Shown: positions 20,907 through 32,689 of the stretch, piece after piece
How positions within the stretch are numbered: the stretch's first letter is position 1
Layout: each line of letters starts with the position of its first letter
Assembly: GCA_024699855.1 (NCBI GenBank)
Contig: JAMPIQ010000001.1
Span: 13,392,001 to 13,456,000 of the forward strand
Reading direction: 5' to 3'
Source of the DNA: Aphelenchoides besseyi
Taxonomy: Eukaryota; Nematoda; Chromadorea; Rhabditida; Aphelenchoididae
Length of the DNA stretch: 64,000 nt
The notes under the pieces: generated by a model
The model's database searches: none
What the model was told of the DNA's origin: nothing
What the model saw: the letters and a program-made list of their open reading frames with translations, nothing else
Position numbers and translations under genes: made by a program

Positions 20907-22727
20907 ATGTCAGAAAATACTTCGATGGCTGTCAACGAACTTTGTGATTTGGCTTATTTGATACACAAAGATCCGAAAATGATTTTGAACTCGGCAATTC
21001 ACTTCCTGTTCTCCATTTTTGCGCTTCTTTCGATCTACTTTTATTTTCAACTTGAATCAACGAAACGTTCTCTTAAGCTGATCGGCTTGGACTTGAAGGT
21101 AGGGAGTAAGCATTCAGTGAAATCTTTGTTTTGTTTCGTAGAATTTGTTAAAACAAGCTTCCTTATCTTCTTTATATGGTTTATATCTTGACGTTTCTAT
21201 TTAAGATCATCTTCGCTATTGGCTATTTTTACTATCTGATATCATTGTTCAATCCGCTACTCGTTTACTTTGTTCGATTGGTAAGATATGGGCGAGAGTG
21301 CTAATTAGGTTCCAGTTTAGCTCGTAAGCTTTCTTCCGTTAAATAAATGTTCTTACGTAGTCAGCGGACAATTCTGTTTCTTTGCTTACAGTCAGTTCAC
21401 GGCATCATGTCTGATGGCAAACTCGACTCTTCATCAACTTCTTTTCATTGAGCGATGTTTGGCTATTTGCCCGTCGTTTGTACGTCGTCTTCCCTTTCTC
21501 GGTATATCGGCTGCTGTATACATGGTAAGTAGATAGACAAGGTTTGAAGATCACATTTATTACTCTAAGAGATACAAAAGAACAATGAGATTAGAAAATG
21601 AATAACCTTTGATTACGTTAACTCTGCACGGAATTTGATTTTATCGAGTTGCCGTTGTTCTCCAAAAGTGGTGGTTCGTCCAAATTGAAATCCGAGCGAT
21701 TGAACTTTTCGAACCAATGATAAACCGAGTCGGCGGTTACAACGTTCGGACCAAAAGCCACATCGAATTCGGCAACCGCCGCATCGACGGACAGATGCCG
21801 TTGGAAGGCGTAGAGAATCGAATGTCGTATATGAGTTTCACTTGGCATCTGAAAATCGATTAAAAACACACAAAAACAAAACTTACTTTTAATAAAAAGA
21901 AACTAGACGATCTAACTAACTAGTGACTTAAAGTGAAATTCTGCCAATAAAAAAGACGCGCAGTCTGGAGTTCGACTTTGTCTCGTGACTTGCGCCCAAA
22001 CTGCATACAAACCAGTTGGCTGAAATGTCTTCGGCTTACAGTACACAGTTGCTCTTGAGCCTGCGTCTAGAGGTCAACACTAATGTTTGATTTCAGTCCT
22101 TTTTTCCCAACTGGTTTGTCTTCAGCACGTTTTATGCCGACGAAAACCTACAAATTCGCGTTTTTTGTTCTGGACTCCTGGCTACAAAACCGGAAATTAA
22201 TGCCACTGCCTTGACGAATATTCTGATTTTGATGGCAGTTGACTTGTTCATTAGTTTCTTGGATTTCTTATTGTTTGTCTACAACAAATTTCGAATCGCC
22301 AAATACAAGAAGTGAGTTGACATTCATGAAAATAAATTTGAGTTTTAGGAACCTCGGAGCTTTCGATTTGAATCAAAGTTTCTTCTTGCACGAAAGTCGC
22401 ATTGCAATCACTTTGGTTTTGCCATTCAGCATCGCACACACGATCTCTTACATCTTCCAGTTCTCCTACTACATCTATTACCTTCATCTAGTTCCCGAAT
22501 TGACGTATCAACAAGATGCTGTGTGGAGAGAAACAACGAACACTGTGAGTCGAATCCGCAGCTGGTTAATCAAAGATGTTTAGGTGCGAACAGTTGGAAT
22601 CGCTTTTCAATTCTATTTTTTGTTTTTGTATTCACGTCGTCAAAGAAAAGTAACGGACGAGTGGCAATTAGAAGAACAAAATCAAACCGAACAATATTTT
22701 GCAATGTTCCAACAGATGGTCGCGTAG
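20907..22727 (+). CDS. Seven-TM chemoreceptor, Srab/Sra-like
   Basis: A serpentine receptor expected in the membrane of chemosensory cilia. The exons begin near 20907, 21206, 21320, 22097, 22351 and 22583. The introns are GT-AG and the frame is open from MSENTSMAVNELCDLAYLIH to the stop at 22727. Seven hydrophobic segments can be placed. The TM3 end carries STLHQLLFIERCLAICPS, the ER-containing motif of this receptor superfamily, and the C-terminal half has ISYIFQFSYYIYYL. The intron between SAAVYM and SFFPNWF is about 575 bp, far longer than its neighbours, and hosts an antisense gene at 21618-21848. Assignment to Srab rather than Sra or Sre is tentative. Confidence 0.8.
21618..21848 (-). 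CDS. Mariner-type HTH domain protein nested antisense in a receptor intron
   Basis: A 76-residue protein, MPSETHIRHSILYAFQRHLS..., ending SIKSNSVQS. Residues about 5-60 match the N-terminal HTH_48 domain of mariner transposases: RHSILYAFQ, then AVAEFDVAFG, then SVYHWFEKFNRSDFNLDEPP. The W-x-x-x-F and DFxLxDEP-like ending is the hallmark. There is no catalytic domain and no TIRs nearby. A GTAAGT...TTTTCAG intron sits directly upstream of the ATG (5' UTR intron) and an AATAAA lies on the same strand about 57 bp after the stop (21556-21561). This looks like an independent expressed gene. A DNA-binding role is inferred from the fold only. Confidence 0.7.
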   Translation of the reverse strand: MPSETHIRHSILYAFQRHLSVDAAVAEFDVAFGPNVVTADSVYHWFEKFNRSDFNLDEPPLLENNGNSIKSNSVQS

Positions 22728-22884
22728 GATTTATGTCAATAAACAACTTTAATAAGAGATTAAGACTTCGTTTACAACAAATGAATTACCCAGAGGACAT
22801 TGGATAAGCTAACAAGGAGAGGTCCTGAGTGGTCCTTGCCAGTTTTGGCTGATTATATATCAGTCTACGCGTGCTGATTTTGAG

Positions 22885-23580
22885 TATCATGCTTATTTTT
22901 GCCCAATCGCAGAATTGGCCAAGTTATTGGCCAAAAACCAAAAAGACTAATATGGCTAAAATCGTAGTAACAATTATGCTGATTATCGTGCTGAAGTCCG
23001 TTTATTCTTATCCCACTTCATTACGGAGATTTTGGCCGTTTTATTTGGCCAACATTCGTTCCGGGTTATAGTCCGCTAATCTTCCCTCGGAAGTGTGAGC
23101 TGCAATAGTCGAGTGAGCAAGTGATGGGCTTGCGAACTCTTTTGGAGGTTGCGAGTTCGATTTCTTCGATTGTCTTTTTCAAGTGCTGCGTTCTACCAAA
23201 ACGACTCCAAAAAGTAAAAAAAGTCAATTGGATCCCTCGTAGTCATCTACTATTCGCTCGTTTCCTTTTTGCTTTGTGGATACAAGACAGCAACTTGCAT
23301 TCGACAGCAGAGAGAATCGAACTTGCAACCTCCAAAAGAGTTCGCAAGCCCATCACTTGCTCACTCGACTATTGCAGTTCACACTTCCGAGGGAAGATTA
23401 GCGGACCATAACCCAGAATGGGTGTTGGCCAAGTAAAACGGTCAATATCTCCGTAATGAAGTGCGATAAAAGGAACCGGACTTCACCACGATAATCAGCA
23501 CGATCGATACTACGATTTTAGCAATTTTAGTGTTTTTGGTGTTTAGCCAGTTTTGTGCATGAGCAAAAATGACTTATACA
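22885..23580. repeat. Large imperfect inverted repeat with tRNA-like core
   Basis: A left arm at about 22885-23176 matches the reverse complement of 23303-23580 at clearly high but imperfect identity, around a spacer of about 125 bp. Examples are TTCATTACGGAGAT, TTTGGCCAACA and GCTAATCTTCCCTCGGAAGTG. The best conserved inner part (about 23096-23165 and 23303-23378) resembles a tRNA: an A-box-like TAGTCGAGTGAGC and a B-box-like GTTCGATTC. The acceptor stem does not pair, so it is not a functional tRNA. It may be a foldback element or two head-to-head tRNA-derived SINE copies. It sits between a chemoreceptor and its decayed copy. Confidence 0.75.
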
Positions 23581-23639
23581 GTATTGCTCAGCTCATCGAG
23601 ACGCGTCGATTGATACTAACGACGTCAAATTACAGCGGG

Positions 23640-24170
23640 TATCGATGAGAAGCACTCCTTGTAAGAGTCTTTTCTACCAAGATGTCGCGATCGCAATAGC
23701 CGGTACATTGCTTTTATTCTACAATATCTGGCGGATTTCGAAGTATCATTTATAAGGACGACAAAACGGTGAAAATTTGCGAGGTAATTGAGGTCAAAAT
23801 GGCGAATTAGCAGATTGTTTATTGCGAATACAAATTCGATTTGGAGAAAAATAACCACCGACTATACGCTCTTCCAGTTCTTCTCTCTACGTGAATCGGA
23901 GATTCCAATCAAACTGGTTGTTGCCTTTTCGATCTGTCACTCCATTTCCTACAGTGCTCAATTTCTCTTCTACTTGTACTACTTGAGCATCTCGAATGAT
24001 ATGAACGTGGAGATGGACACTTATTGGCGTGAGCTGACTAATGTGGTGTAACAAAATTGGAGCATCTTATCGTTGTGCAATTTTTAGGTTTGTACCTTTG
24101 AAATTGCAATTCTTCAGTTTCTCTGTCTTTTTGCTCTTCACTGACTAAGACGACAACAAACGAACGAGTG
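23640..24170 (+). pseudogene. Decayed C-terminal half of an Srab-like chemoreceptor
   Basis: Reads MRSTPCKSLFYQDVAIAIAG, then LLLFYNIWRISKYHL, then FFSLRESEIPIKLVVAFSI, HSISYSAQFLFYLYYL and TYWRELTNV. These align in order with the same parts of the receptor at 20907-22727 (LLFVYNKFRIAKYK, FFLHESRIAITLVLPFSI, HTISYIFQFSYYIYYL, VWRETTNT). The last intron (gtgtaa...ttttag, then VCTFEIAILQFLCLF) is still recognisable. The N-terminal half is missing and the stop after SKYHL lacks a usable donor. It is therefore a partial duplication left behind, separated from the source gene by the inverted repeat. Confidence 0.7.
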
Positions 24171-24247
24171 AATATGATGTAAAAATCAAACTGAAAGATA
24201 CTTCTCAATGTCCAGACGGATGATATCATAGTTTATGGCAATAAAGT

Positions 24248-25446
24248 TCACAGTTTACGATCAAAGTAGCGACTTAATTCGATGAAATGAACGTTTCTTT
24301 GCTCTTCCATTGGTTTCATCCACTCGTATACTTCGTTCGGCTTCCGTTTCTTTAAAAACCACAACGTGCAAGGTACAATGACCGTATACATGGTTTTGAA
24401 CTATAAATCAACTTGCTCAATTGCTTTCCATCAATGCAAACAAACCAAGAGGGCCGCTTCGACGTACAACGCCAACTGCAAACTCTGTTGTTGAGGTCGA
24501 CCGATGATATAGATGAACGGAAAAGGAGCAAGAGCAATGGTATGTACAACAGAAAGAGGGTAAATTACACGAATCGACGTTCGAATTTCCTTCAAAACAA
24601 ACGACTTTTCCAACTGATAATTCGAATTTCGACCCAAAAGTCTGAAATTGAAATGATTTACAAGTCAGTTGGCTTTCACCTTCTTGCTTGTTTTTTAACG
24701 GACAGGTGAAGAAAGAAATCGGCAATGGTGGTGACCAAATCGACAGCAGCACAAACGTAAGTTACAAATATCACATTTTTGGTTGAACGAGAGGATCCGG
24801 CCGTGCAATAGACTCGATGAGTGTGAGTCAAGTCTTCGGAGCCGTACATGAAAACAATGACAAGAAACGGCACAATAAACTGAACGGACAAATGAACTAT
24901 CACTTAAGTTCCAAGCCTACCAAACCAACAACTAACATCCGACCAAACATATCGAACTGATCGTTATGCTGAGCAACAAAAGCCACGTAAGAACGTTCGA
25001 TTAAGATGACCACGTGCAGAACTGTGAATCCAACAACACAGTAGTGAAGCACTGATCGAAAGAAAAAGCAGTGAAGTGCCGGCCAAACGTAGAAACACGG
25101 AGGTTGATCGATCAAATTGATCGCCTACAAGTTGTTCACGTATCTTTCCGGGAGCTCTCAAACTAACCAAAATGTACGAATACAAAATGATCACCGTCAC
25201 GGCGGTCAAACCCAAAAATCCAAAGGTGCCAACGGAAATCAAAACTTTGAGATTTTTGCTCAAAATGCTGAAAACTTTTGTTGTTTCTTTCGATGAACTG
25301 ACGTTGTAGATCGTGATTAATGAAACCACAGATAAGACCACTTGAAACGAGTTGAAAACGTTGAGCAGTCCACTGGATCGAATGACGTACGCGGCCGCAC
25401 AATCAGCGGAAGTGAAATTGAGAGACTGACCTTTCAGCAGATCCAT
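24248..25446 (-). CDS. Seven-TM chemoreceptor, Sra/Srab-like
   Basis: Minus-strand receptor starting MDLLKGQSLNFTSADC and ending HFIELSRYFDRKL, stop at 24248. Exons join at YSYIL/AINLIDQPP, GMLVVGLVG-type TM4, HLSVKK/LLGRNSNYQ and LVCLH/FKTMYTV, with GT-AG introns. The TM3 region reads HYCVVGFTVLHVVILIERSYVAF, with the same ER motif position as the plus-strand receptor. Seven hydrophobic segments are visible. It is divergent in sequence from its neighbour, so the cluster is old apart from the recent partial copy at 23.6-24.2 kb. Confidence 0.72.
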
Positions 25447-28400
25447 CGATTAAGTCCAATACGAAGACTATGCCCTAAGATGACGAGTAAAGGATAGAAT
25501 GAAAAAGACTTTGATGACTAGTTGTGAGCTTGCAGCTGCCGTTCTGTGAAGTCAAGAGAATTTCCAATTACCTTTGCATATTCGAGTAGTTTCAATTTTA
25601 CTGTGAATCGTTTCGGACACTCGAATCTCAAGTGTTTTCTGTTGCCGATCGAAATGACCGGTGGACAAACGTCGAGATTTCCCACGTCTGAATTTTCGAA
25701 CGAGAAGGTCGATTGGAAAAACCAGTGGGTTATAAAAAGCGGAAGATCGTAATCAGCGGCCTTAAGGTCGAGATCGTCGAGAAAAAGCGACCACAAGCTT
25801 CAGCCACCGAGAAGATCTTATCGACGTCTTCGAATTTTTGTCGATCGTCCGGCACTTTTTTTGGTTCAATTTGACTGATTGGTTTTCAAAACAAATCGCT
25901 TTCGCTGATCGCAATTCGAAAACCCGTCGATTTCCAATTGATGAATCGGGGCGTTGAAGCGGCCACAACTGTTACGGCGATTCAAATTCCCACAAATTTC
26001 GCGCAAAAGCGGCGCCATCAAAAAAACGCGCAGTTCATTTTTGGCCCATTAGATCGCCGTCTTCTGTTGCGGCAATCGGAAGTCGCTTTCGTCGAAGTGG
26101 AAAGCAACTGTGCGAGTGATCTTTTTCGACGCTCTTGGACACCACTGACTTGCCATTTACAATCTTGGGGAAACTAATCGACCCACTGGTCGAAATGATT
26201 TACGGCCGAGTGACCAGTTGCGCATGTGATTATTCGAAGTTCGAATTCGCTCGTAAATCTGCAAACTTTTTTCTTCAGTGACAAATCGGCGTTCGACGCT
26301 TCGAGACTCCGACGCATTTGAATTCCGACGGCCCATCTGTTATTTGCCGTTCTATTCGCGTACAATACGCTCCGGTGACGTAATGAAGCACGTGCCATTG
26401 AGTTGGCGGTCGCTTTTTGTTGATTGGATTAGATCGCCAGTCGTCGAGATTCTCTTTGTGGACAAGTTCACTGATCGTCGGCCGCGTCGATCGTTTTGAC
26501 CTCACGAGTTTCCTTCGCGTCTTTGCGACGTCGCCGCAGTTAATTAGCTGCGTGCGTAACTCGGATCTGATAACCAAAAAACAAAAAGTTGCTGATCATT
26601 TCCGCTCACTCGAAGCGGTCAACCGTCTTCTTTTTGTTGTGTGCCGAAAACGTCAATCAGAAGCCAAAGGAATCTGAATGTTTGGTTTCGGGGGGGTTCG
26701 ACCTCTCACGTGAAAACTCATTAGGGGCGGTTCGGAGCGCGTCTTTTGTTTTCCATTTGGTTTCTCTTCTTATCGTTAAAATCAAACGTTTTTGTCTGCG
26801 AAACAAAAACTTTCGCGCAAAACTTTTTGATCGAAATTTCAGGCTGAGAACCGCTTTTTGGCCTCTTTGTTGTTCGGGACCGTCGAAATGATTAACAGGT
26901 GCGCGGGCAAAAGCGCCATCGATTCCGGTTCATTTGCGCATTTTAATCAGAAACAAATTGGTGCGATTTTACGAACTCGCGGTTTTGGAATTTAAACCAA
27001 AAACGTGAAACTCGTTTTTTCTTTATCAAACGCGCGTCTTTTTTGTTTCTCGCCAATTGGCCACAATTCCCGAAGTGCGCGGCAAACAGCTGTTAATGCT
27101 GATCCCGACGAGCATCGGCCCTTTGACCCGTTGGGGGGAGATCGGTTGGTCTCGGGAATCTTGTGGTCAGTTGGCAGCAAATGACCACACAACGACGTTT
27201 TTTTGCCCTGAACGTTTTTTCGTCCTTCGAATTTGCGTTCTCTGTAGAGAGCGAAAAGAGAACGTTGAAATGTTGCGAATCGTGTCGGTAGTTTAGCTCT
27301 CAACTTCTAATTGCCATTCGTAGCTATTCACAAGATTTTAACGTCCGTTTCAACGACCCTTGTACGTTCGATTTCTCTTTCCGTCGACTAATCAGTCAAT
27401 TTGGAGAACTCACGCGCCAACTTCCCCCCACCACCAATCAACAAGTTCGTGGGGCCGCTTAATTGCGGTCGATCAGCACAATACCCGCCCGGTTCATCAA
27501 TTACAATCGATCACAACCGAAATTCCAAAAAACTTTTGCTGTGGGTCGACGGAACGGTTTGACACTTTCGCTTCGCCGATTCTCGCCGTCAACTCGAACG
27601 ACCAATTCGATAGACTTAATACGCGCGGACAATCATGATGAACGACCGGTAGAATCGAAGACCTTTAACGGCGAACAGGGTTGATCATATGATTAAAAAG
27701 AAATAACAACTCAGTTCGTTTCCACCACAGTATCCGCAGCAGCAAATGAGTTGCTGGTGGTCGTCGCTTTTCGACGTCATTTCCTCAAACTGTCAATTTC
27801 ACCTGCCGAAACTTGCACGTGGTTTACAACCGTCTCCACGTGTAATCACGATTCTCACCCCCACTTTTTCTTTACACATCCGTTCGTTTTAAATTGACTC
27901 GGCGATCAGTGTAAATTCTCGGGGAGTGTAAACGCAAATTACAAAAAGAAAACAAGTGAGTAAGCTTCCCGCCGGTTGTTGTCTTCTCTTTTGCGCGCAG
28001 AATCTTTTTTTGGCCGCTGATCTCACGGACGCAAATTTCTCTCTTTTCCGATTACAAAATCCAAATCGAAACGTCGGCGTGTTGGCGGCGCTTCGCAGCA
28101 ACAAAAACGTCTTCGCGTTGTGATAATCCAAACGGTTTTCTTCGATCTGCCCGTGTTTTTGTTTCTTCGGGACGCACTTTCCATCGAACAATAAACGCGG
28201 GACTTAAAAAGGCAAATCGCAGTGTTTTAAAAAAATCGCGAGATCGACAAGAAAGCGAACGCCCATCGATTTGAGATTTTGCGGCGCGAGACGTTGAGTT
28301 TTTTTGTTGCGCGCTTTCCACTCAAATGGAATTCAAAATTCCAAGCCGCGAACTTTACCGTAACGTCCATTCTTTTTGGCCCCGGTACCCGGCACGTTCG

Positions 28401-28821
28401 CTTCCGCTCATCGATCCCCTCGGTCGGTTTTATCGTGTCGTCAATCTAACGGGACGAGTGATTGCGGACGTTTTTACGGTCAAATCGACCTCGCTATCGA
28501 GAATCGCGTTGTTATCACGCGACCGTAGCGTTTTGGCCTTCAGACGCCCTCAAATAAAAACATTCGCGTTTTACCGTAGGCGCCAATTTGCGTCTTTCCG
28601 GTTTTTTCGCTCATTTTCCCCCCAACGGCCGTTCGCGCCCACGGTCGGCCATTTCGTTCGTTTTTCTTCGATCTGAAATCTCTTTTTCTAATCTGATCGC
28701 TAAACAAAAGCTGACCGCTGCTGCCCAACTTTGCGTGACTAATTGCTCGTCAAAATCGACTGTAAACTATCTTTTGCAGATCGAAAGGGAATGACTCATT
28801 GATCTCCACGGGTTTCAGAGT
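25447..28821. promoter_or_regulatory. Gene-free 3.4 kb upstream of the zinc-finger gene
   Basis: No spliced coding gene found. The region is rich in TTCG, CGAAAA and TTTTCG and is poor in stop codons, so overlapping long frames occur on both strands without starts or splice logic. It probably holds the promoter and 5' UTR exons or introns of the transcription factor gene. A TTTCAG acceptor lies just before the ATG at 28822. A minus-strand frame around 25518-25796 (CPPVISIGNRKHLRFECP) is faintly MSP-like but too weak to call. Confidence 0.5.
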
Positions 28822-31010
28822 ATGGAAATGGAAATTCATCACATGCCTCCGAATCAACCGCATCGCTTCCACTACCCAACGGCTCAAGCCTATGCCATGG
28901 ATCAACAACAACAATACGCGCATCTTCAACAACCGCCAATGAGTCATCACTCACTTCTCAACGATCTCTACCCTTCCGGGCCGCAAATCAAATCGGAGCC
29001 TTCGGAGCTGATGAACAGCGGCGAACAGTCGCCGGAAGAATCCGTGGAGTCGCCAACCAAAATTCGTAAGTTTTTTGCGAATTCCTCCGATCATTTTCCC
29101 TTCTTTTCTTTTCAGCGACCCCCGGAACGCCGCCAAATGGAACGGCAGTCAATTCGCTCGGCTACGATTTGTTGGGCTCAAATGCGCTCTTTGACCCGAA
29201 GACCACCGCAGTAGCCGATTTCAATTCTTTCAATACGGCGGCCGTTGCTTTGGAATTGGCGGTCGCTGTTTCTTCCGCAGAGACAAAACAGTCGTCGATT
29301 CGAACTCACGATCGCAAACGTCCATATCCCTGCAACACTTGTTCGTCCAAATTCGGCTCCAAAATGGAATTGGAGGAGCATCAGAACTCGCACACGGGAC
29401 TCAAACCTTTCGAATGTGAGGTTTGTCAGTCGCGTTTCAATCGCCGCTCCACACTCTGGAATCATAAGCGAATTCATTCCGACGCAAAACCGTTTAGGTA
29501 ACTTCGCCCCTTCAATACTCAATCGGCTTCTCCTTTCAGTTGTACGGTCTGTCACATGACATTCAAATGGAAAAACTCTCTGAAGTGTCACAAAGAAATG
29601 CATCAGCGAAAAAACGAGTCCATCGGCCAGGTTGATCACGACATCAAGACTTTAACTTATGCTACGGCTGCAAAGAAACAAAACGTGAGTTCACCATTTA
29701 ATTGCTCGTTCAGTTCTGTTGTTTAGGCCGAGAAAAACAGTCTGATCCAACTAGGAGGTGCAATTCAAAGTGCACCACCGGCTCGAAAAAAATCGCAAAA
29801 GAAGTCGCCGAAGAAATCGCGAGATCTAAGCTTATCGTTGACAAATCAGTCGATGGGCTCATTGCACGCAAATTTGTTGGGACACATGGATCAACTTCAA
29901 GCCGAACATCAAAGTCAATTGAATCGGGTGTGTTCGATTGTGTTCATTCCTTTCATTTCAAGGATCTTTAGGCGTTTTTAGACGAAAATTCCCAAACAAA
30001 TTCATTGGGAATGAATGCCGGAACATCGAATCCACTCGACTTTGCCGCCAACTTCAACTCCAATCAACTGCTCATGCAGGCGATTTGCAATTCGAATGGC
30101 GCGAATTCGGCGACAGTCAACGGACAATCGCATTCAAATGCTCAGATGCGTCAATTGACTGCCGATGAAGCGGCAGCTATGGAGTTCGTGAACGCACAAC
30201 TTCGACTCGAACAACCACAACAATCGCAGTCCAACGGTTGTGTTCAATCAACTGCCGCTGCTATGGCATCACTGTGCAATCTGCCATCACAACAAATGAC
30301 GTCGCCCAGTGGTTTGGCGAGCACGCAAACGGCCTCCAATCAGTCTGATCAATTCCGTGATTTGTGTCAAACAGCAAACGCTCAGGAAACCGCACAAGCA
30401 ATGCAAAATGCTCAGCAGATTCGATTCCCACCCTTTTTCGATCCGGTTAGCGTTTTCGATTTCCAACAATTCACGGAGCGCAATTCACAACAATTGGTAA
30501 TCAGTTGCTATTTGTACTGAAGTTGATTTCGACTTTCAGCCTTACAACATCACTTCCGCTTCCGGTTGTCCAACGGGTTTGACGGATTCGATTCACGCAC
30601 CGATTCATCAACAAGCTCCGATGATCGCCGGTCAACATCGTTCCGATATGCTCGACATGCAGAATTTGTATCAACATTCGGTAACCACGTTCTTTTCATT
30701 CTACTGACCAGTTGATTTCTTTCAGATCGATCCGTCGATACTGCTCAATCAATCTCAACAACCTCCAATGGATTATATGCAAAACTTTGACTACATGTTC
30801 AATAACGCCAACTACTCGACTTTCGGTTCGCAAGGTGCTCAAATGGTCGGCCATCACTCGACTATGAACAATTTCGCTTCTCAACCCGCGACTCAATTGC
30901 ATTCATCGCAATTGAACGCCGCCGGTGGTTTGCAATTAGACGATGTTGGTCATCAGCTGAGTCAAGAAGAACTCCAGAAACTTTTCACTTCGGACAAGTG
31001 GCAAACTTGA
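28822..31010 (+). CDS. C2H2 zinc-finger transcription factor, three fingers, Gln-rich
   Basis: Seven exons: 28822-29065, 29116-29497, 29540-29684, 29727-29927, 29972-30496, 30540-30681 and 30727-31010; about 640 aa. A His/Gln/Pro-rich N terminus includes IKSEPSEL, which fits the SUMO-site consensus (I-K-x-E). Then come three fingers, all C-x2-C-x12-H-x3-H: CNTCSSKFGSKMELEEH, CEVCQSRFNRRSTLWNH and CTVCHMTFKWKNSLKCH. Linkers are HTGLKPFE and HSDAKPFS. A basic stretch (ARKKSQKKSPKKSRD), probably nuclear targeting, precedes a long Gln/Asn/Ser-rich region and an acidic C terminus (LSQEELQKLFTSD). It is a DNA-binding regulator; I could not match the fingers to a named worm gene. AATAAA near 31249. 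Confidence 0.88.
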
Positions 31011-31382
31011 ACTGCCGACATCATCTAATTAATCTCCTCGAATAGCCAAATTGGCTTCATAACACTTTTACCATTTGCCTTGTACATTTTAGTTGACTGC
31101 TAGAAGGTACTCACTTTGTTTTTCAATCACGTACAAATCGATTCTAATTCTCAGGCTCAATCTTCTTCGTTTCCGATTCCCGGCTTACGTTTTCGTAGTT
31201 AACTGAGTAGTTTCTTTCGTATTCCCCGTGTTATCTTCGTTATTTTAAATAAATTTTGAAACGTTATTGAGATTGTTTACGGTGAAGCACGTTTACGTGA
31301 CTACCGAAAGGTCAATTTGTTCCTTTCGACTACAAACTTGTTGACCTTTGGTTCCATCAAAACTTTTATTGTCGAAAACAAG

Positions 31383-32580
31383 CTATTTCGGACAATGCAA
31401 TATGACTTGACCGTGCTTCTGAAAGTAGGCCGAATTGAACTGGTCGTTTAAATTAGAAAAGTAGTTGACGGTTGCAACGAATGGCGCTGGTAAGGTGGGA
31501 GTTACGAACGCTTGACGTCTTTGTCGGAAATGAAAAGGAACGTAGATGGCAAGAATAGCATAAAGGAAGGTCAGCTGAACAATCGAAAATAAGTGACAAT
31601 CGAATGTAACTTACGATGTACGTCCATTCGGCAAACATCACCAATTGCAGCTGACTTTGTGCAACAAAATTGCGAACCACCACGTTAAGTCCGAGATAAA
31701 TGTTCTCAGTAACGAAATGCGATAATACGAACGGAGCGGTAATGCGAATATTCATAAAGTTCTCTCGAAGTTGATACGATTTGCTGAGTGTGTTGACCGT
31801 CGATTTGTGTGCTCGTTTGGTGCTGAAACTGCGAATCAAAACGATCAGCGATTGTGTAGCTCACTTGTAAAACAAATGCCCGTTAAGACAAAACAAACAG
31901 ACATCTGTTAGAAGGATTGGGATATTCAAAATTGTTAAAACGTTGATTGTTCGTGCAACCGAACGAATTGAAGGAATCGAACTCAAAGCGCAATAGTCGT
32001 GTTTTGATAACCAGTCAACGTCATTCAACATCGTATATGCGGTCAAAATTGATCCGAGTAACTGAAAATCCAGTTACCGTATAATCCAAATAGTCACTCA
32101 CAACAAGTAATAAAACCAAATACGACAATCGACCATTCATGTGCTCATAGCGATTAACCAAGACGGTTGCCAATGCTCTTTCGATCGTGATGCCAAAATG
32201 CATGAGGGTGTATGCCGGAAGGGTCACGAAAACCGGAACTCTTAAAGCAATACACTGCCAAGCGGTCCATTGCAGGTGGCAAGGCTCAACATTACTCATC
32301 AAATGTCGTTTATACTAAAAACTCAAAGGAAAAAGATAAAGTTATCGACTTAAAACCTCATGTATTGCTTGGACAAGAATCGTGCAAATTGCGTGGATCA
32401 TACATAAACAAGCAAGATATAGAAACATTCGCTGAAAGTAAACTTCGTTTTCGAAAGCAATTATCCGCAACAGACTCGAAGGTTCTTGTGCACCGGAATC
32501 AACTTGGTATTACGCTTACGCCAATAAACATGATAGAAAGTCAAACACACGCAAGTACCGCAAATGATTTGCAATAGACC
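31383..32580 (-). CDS. Seven-TM chemoreceptor, Sre-like; first exon unresolved
   Basis: Minus strand, stop at 31383 (ending VILHCPK). Exons read in order: TM1 LQIICGTCVCLTFYHVYWRK, then FLYLACLCMIHAICTILVQ, then ALRVPVFVTLPAYTLMHF with ITIERALATVLVNRYE (TM3 and its ER motif), SILTAYTMLNDVD, NIPILLTDVCLFCL, then LSHFVTENIYLGLNVV and LTFLYAILAIYVPFHF. The ER...AT...YE pattern resembles Sre/Sra. A first exon ending around 32650 (MSFILPSNCSSTV) can be proposed, but I could not join it in frame. Either another exon is missing or the gene is damaged at its start. Confidence 0.65.
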
Positions 32581-32689
32581 TGCTAATCTCATCGAAAAAT
32601 TCTCGTAGTATCTGAAGTATCATACTTGATTGTTATAATTGAATTACCTACCCAACAGTCGACGAGCAATTGGAAGGCAAAATGAAGGA

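Noticed and set aside
23096..23170. Functional serine-type tRNA gene
   Set aside because: A and B boxes are tRNA-like, but acceptor and anticodon stems do not pair; better seen as part of a repeat.
25518..25796. MSP-like minus-strand frame
   Set aside because: Only a loose resemblance (CPPVISIGNRKHLRFECP); lacks the core SNN/YRV motifs and any spliced continuation.
32212..32577. 121-residue plus-strand frame
   Set aside because: Antisense of the chemoreceptor exons.
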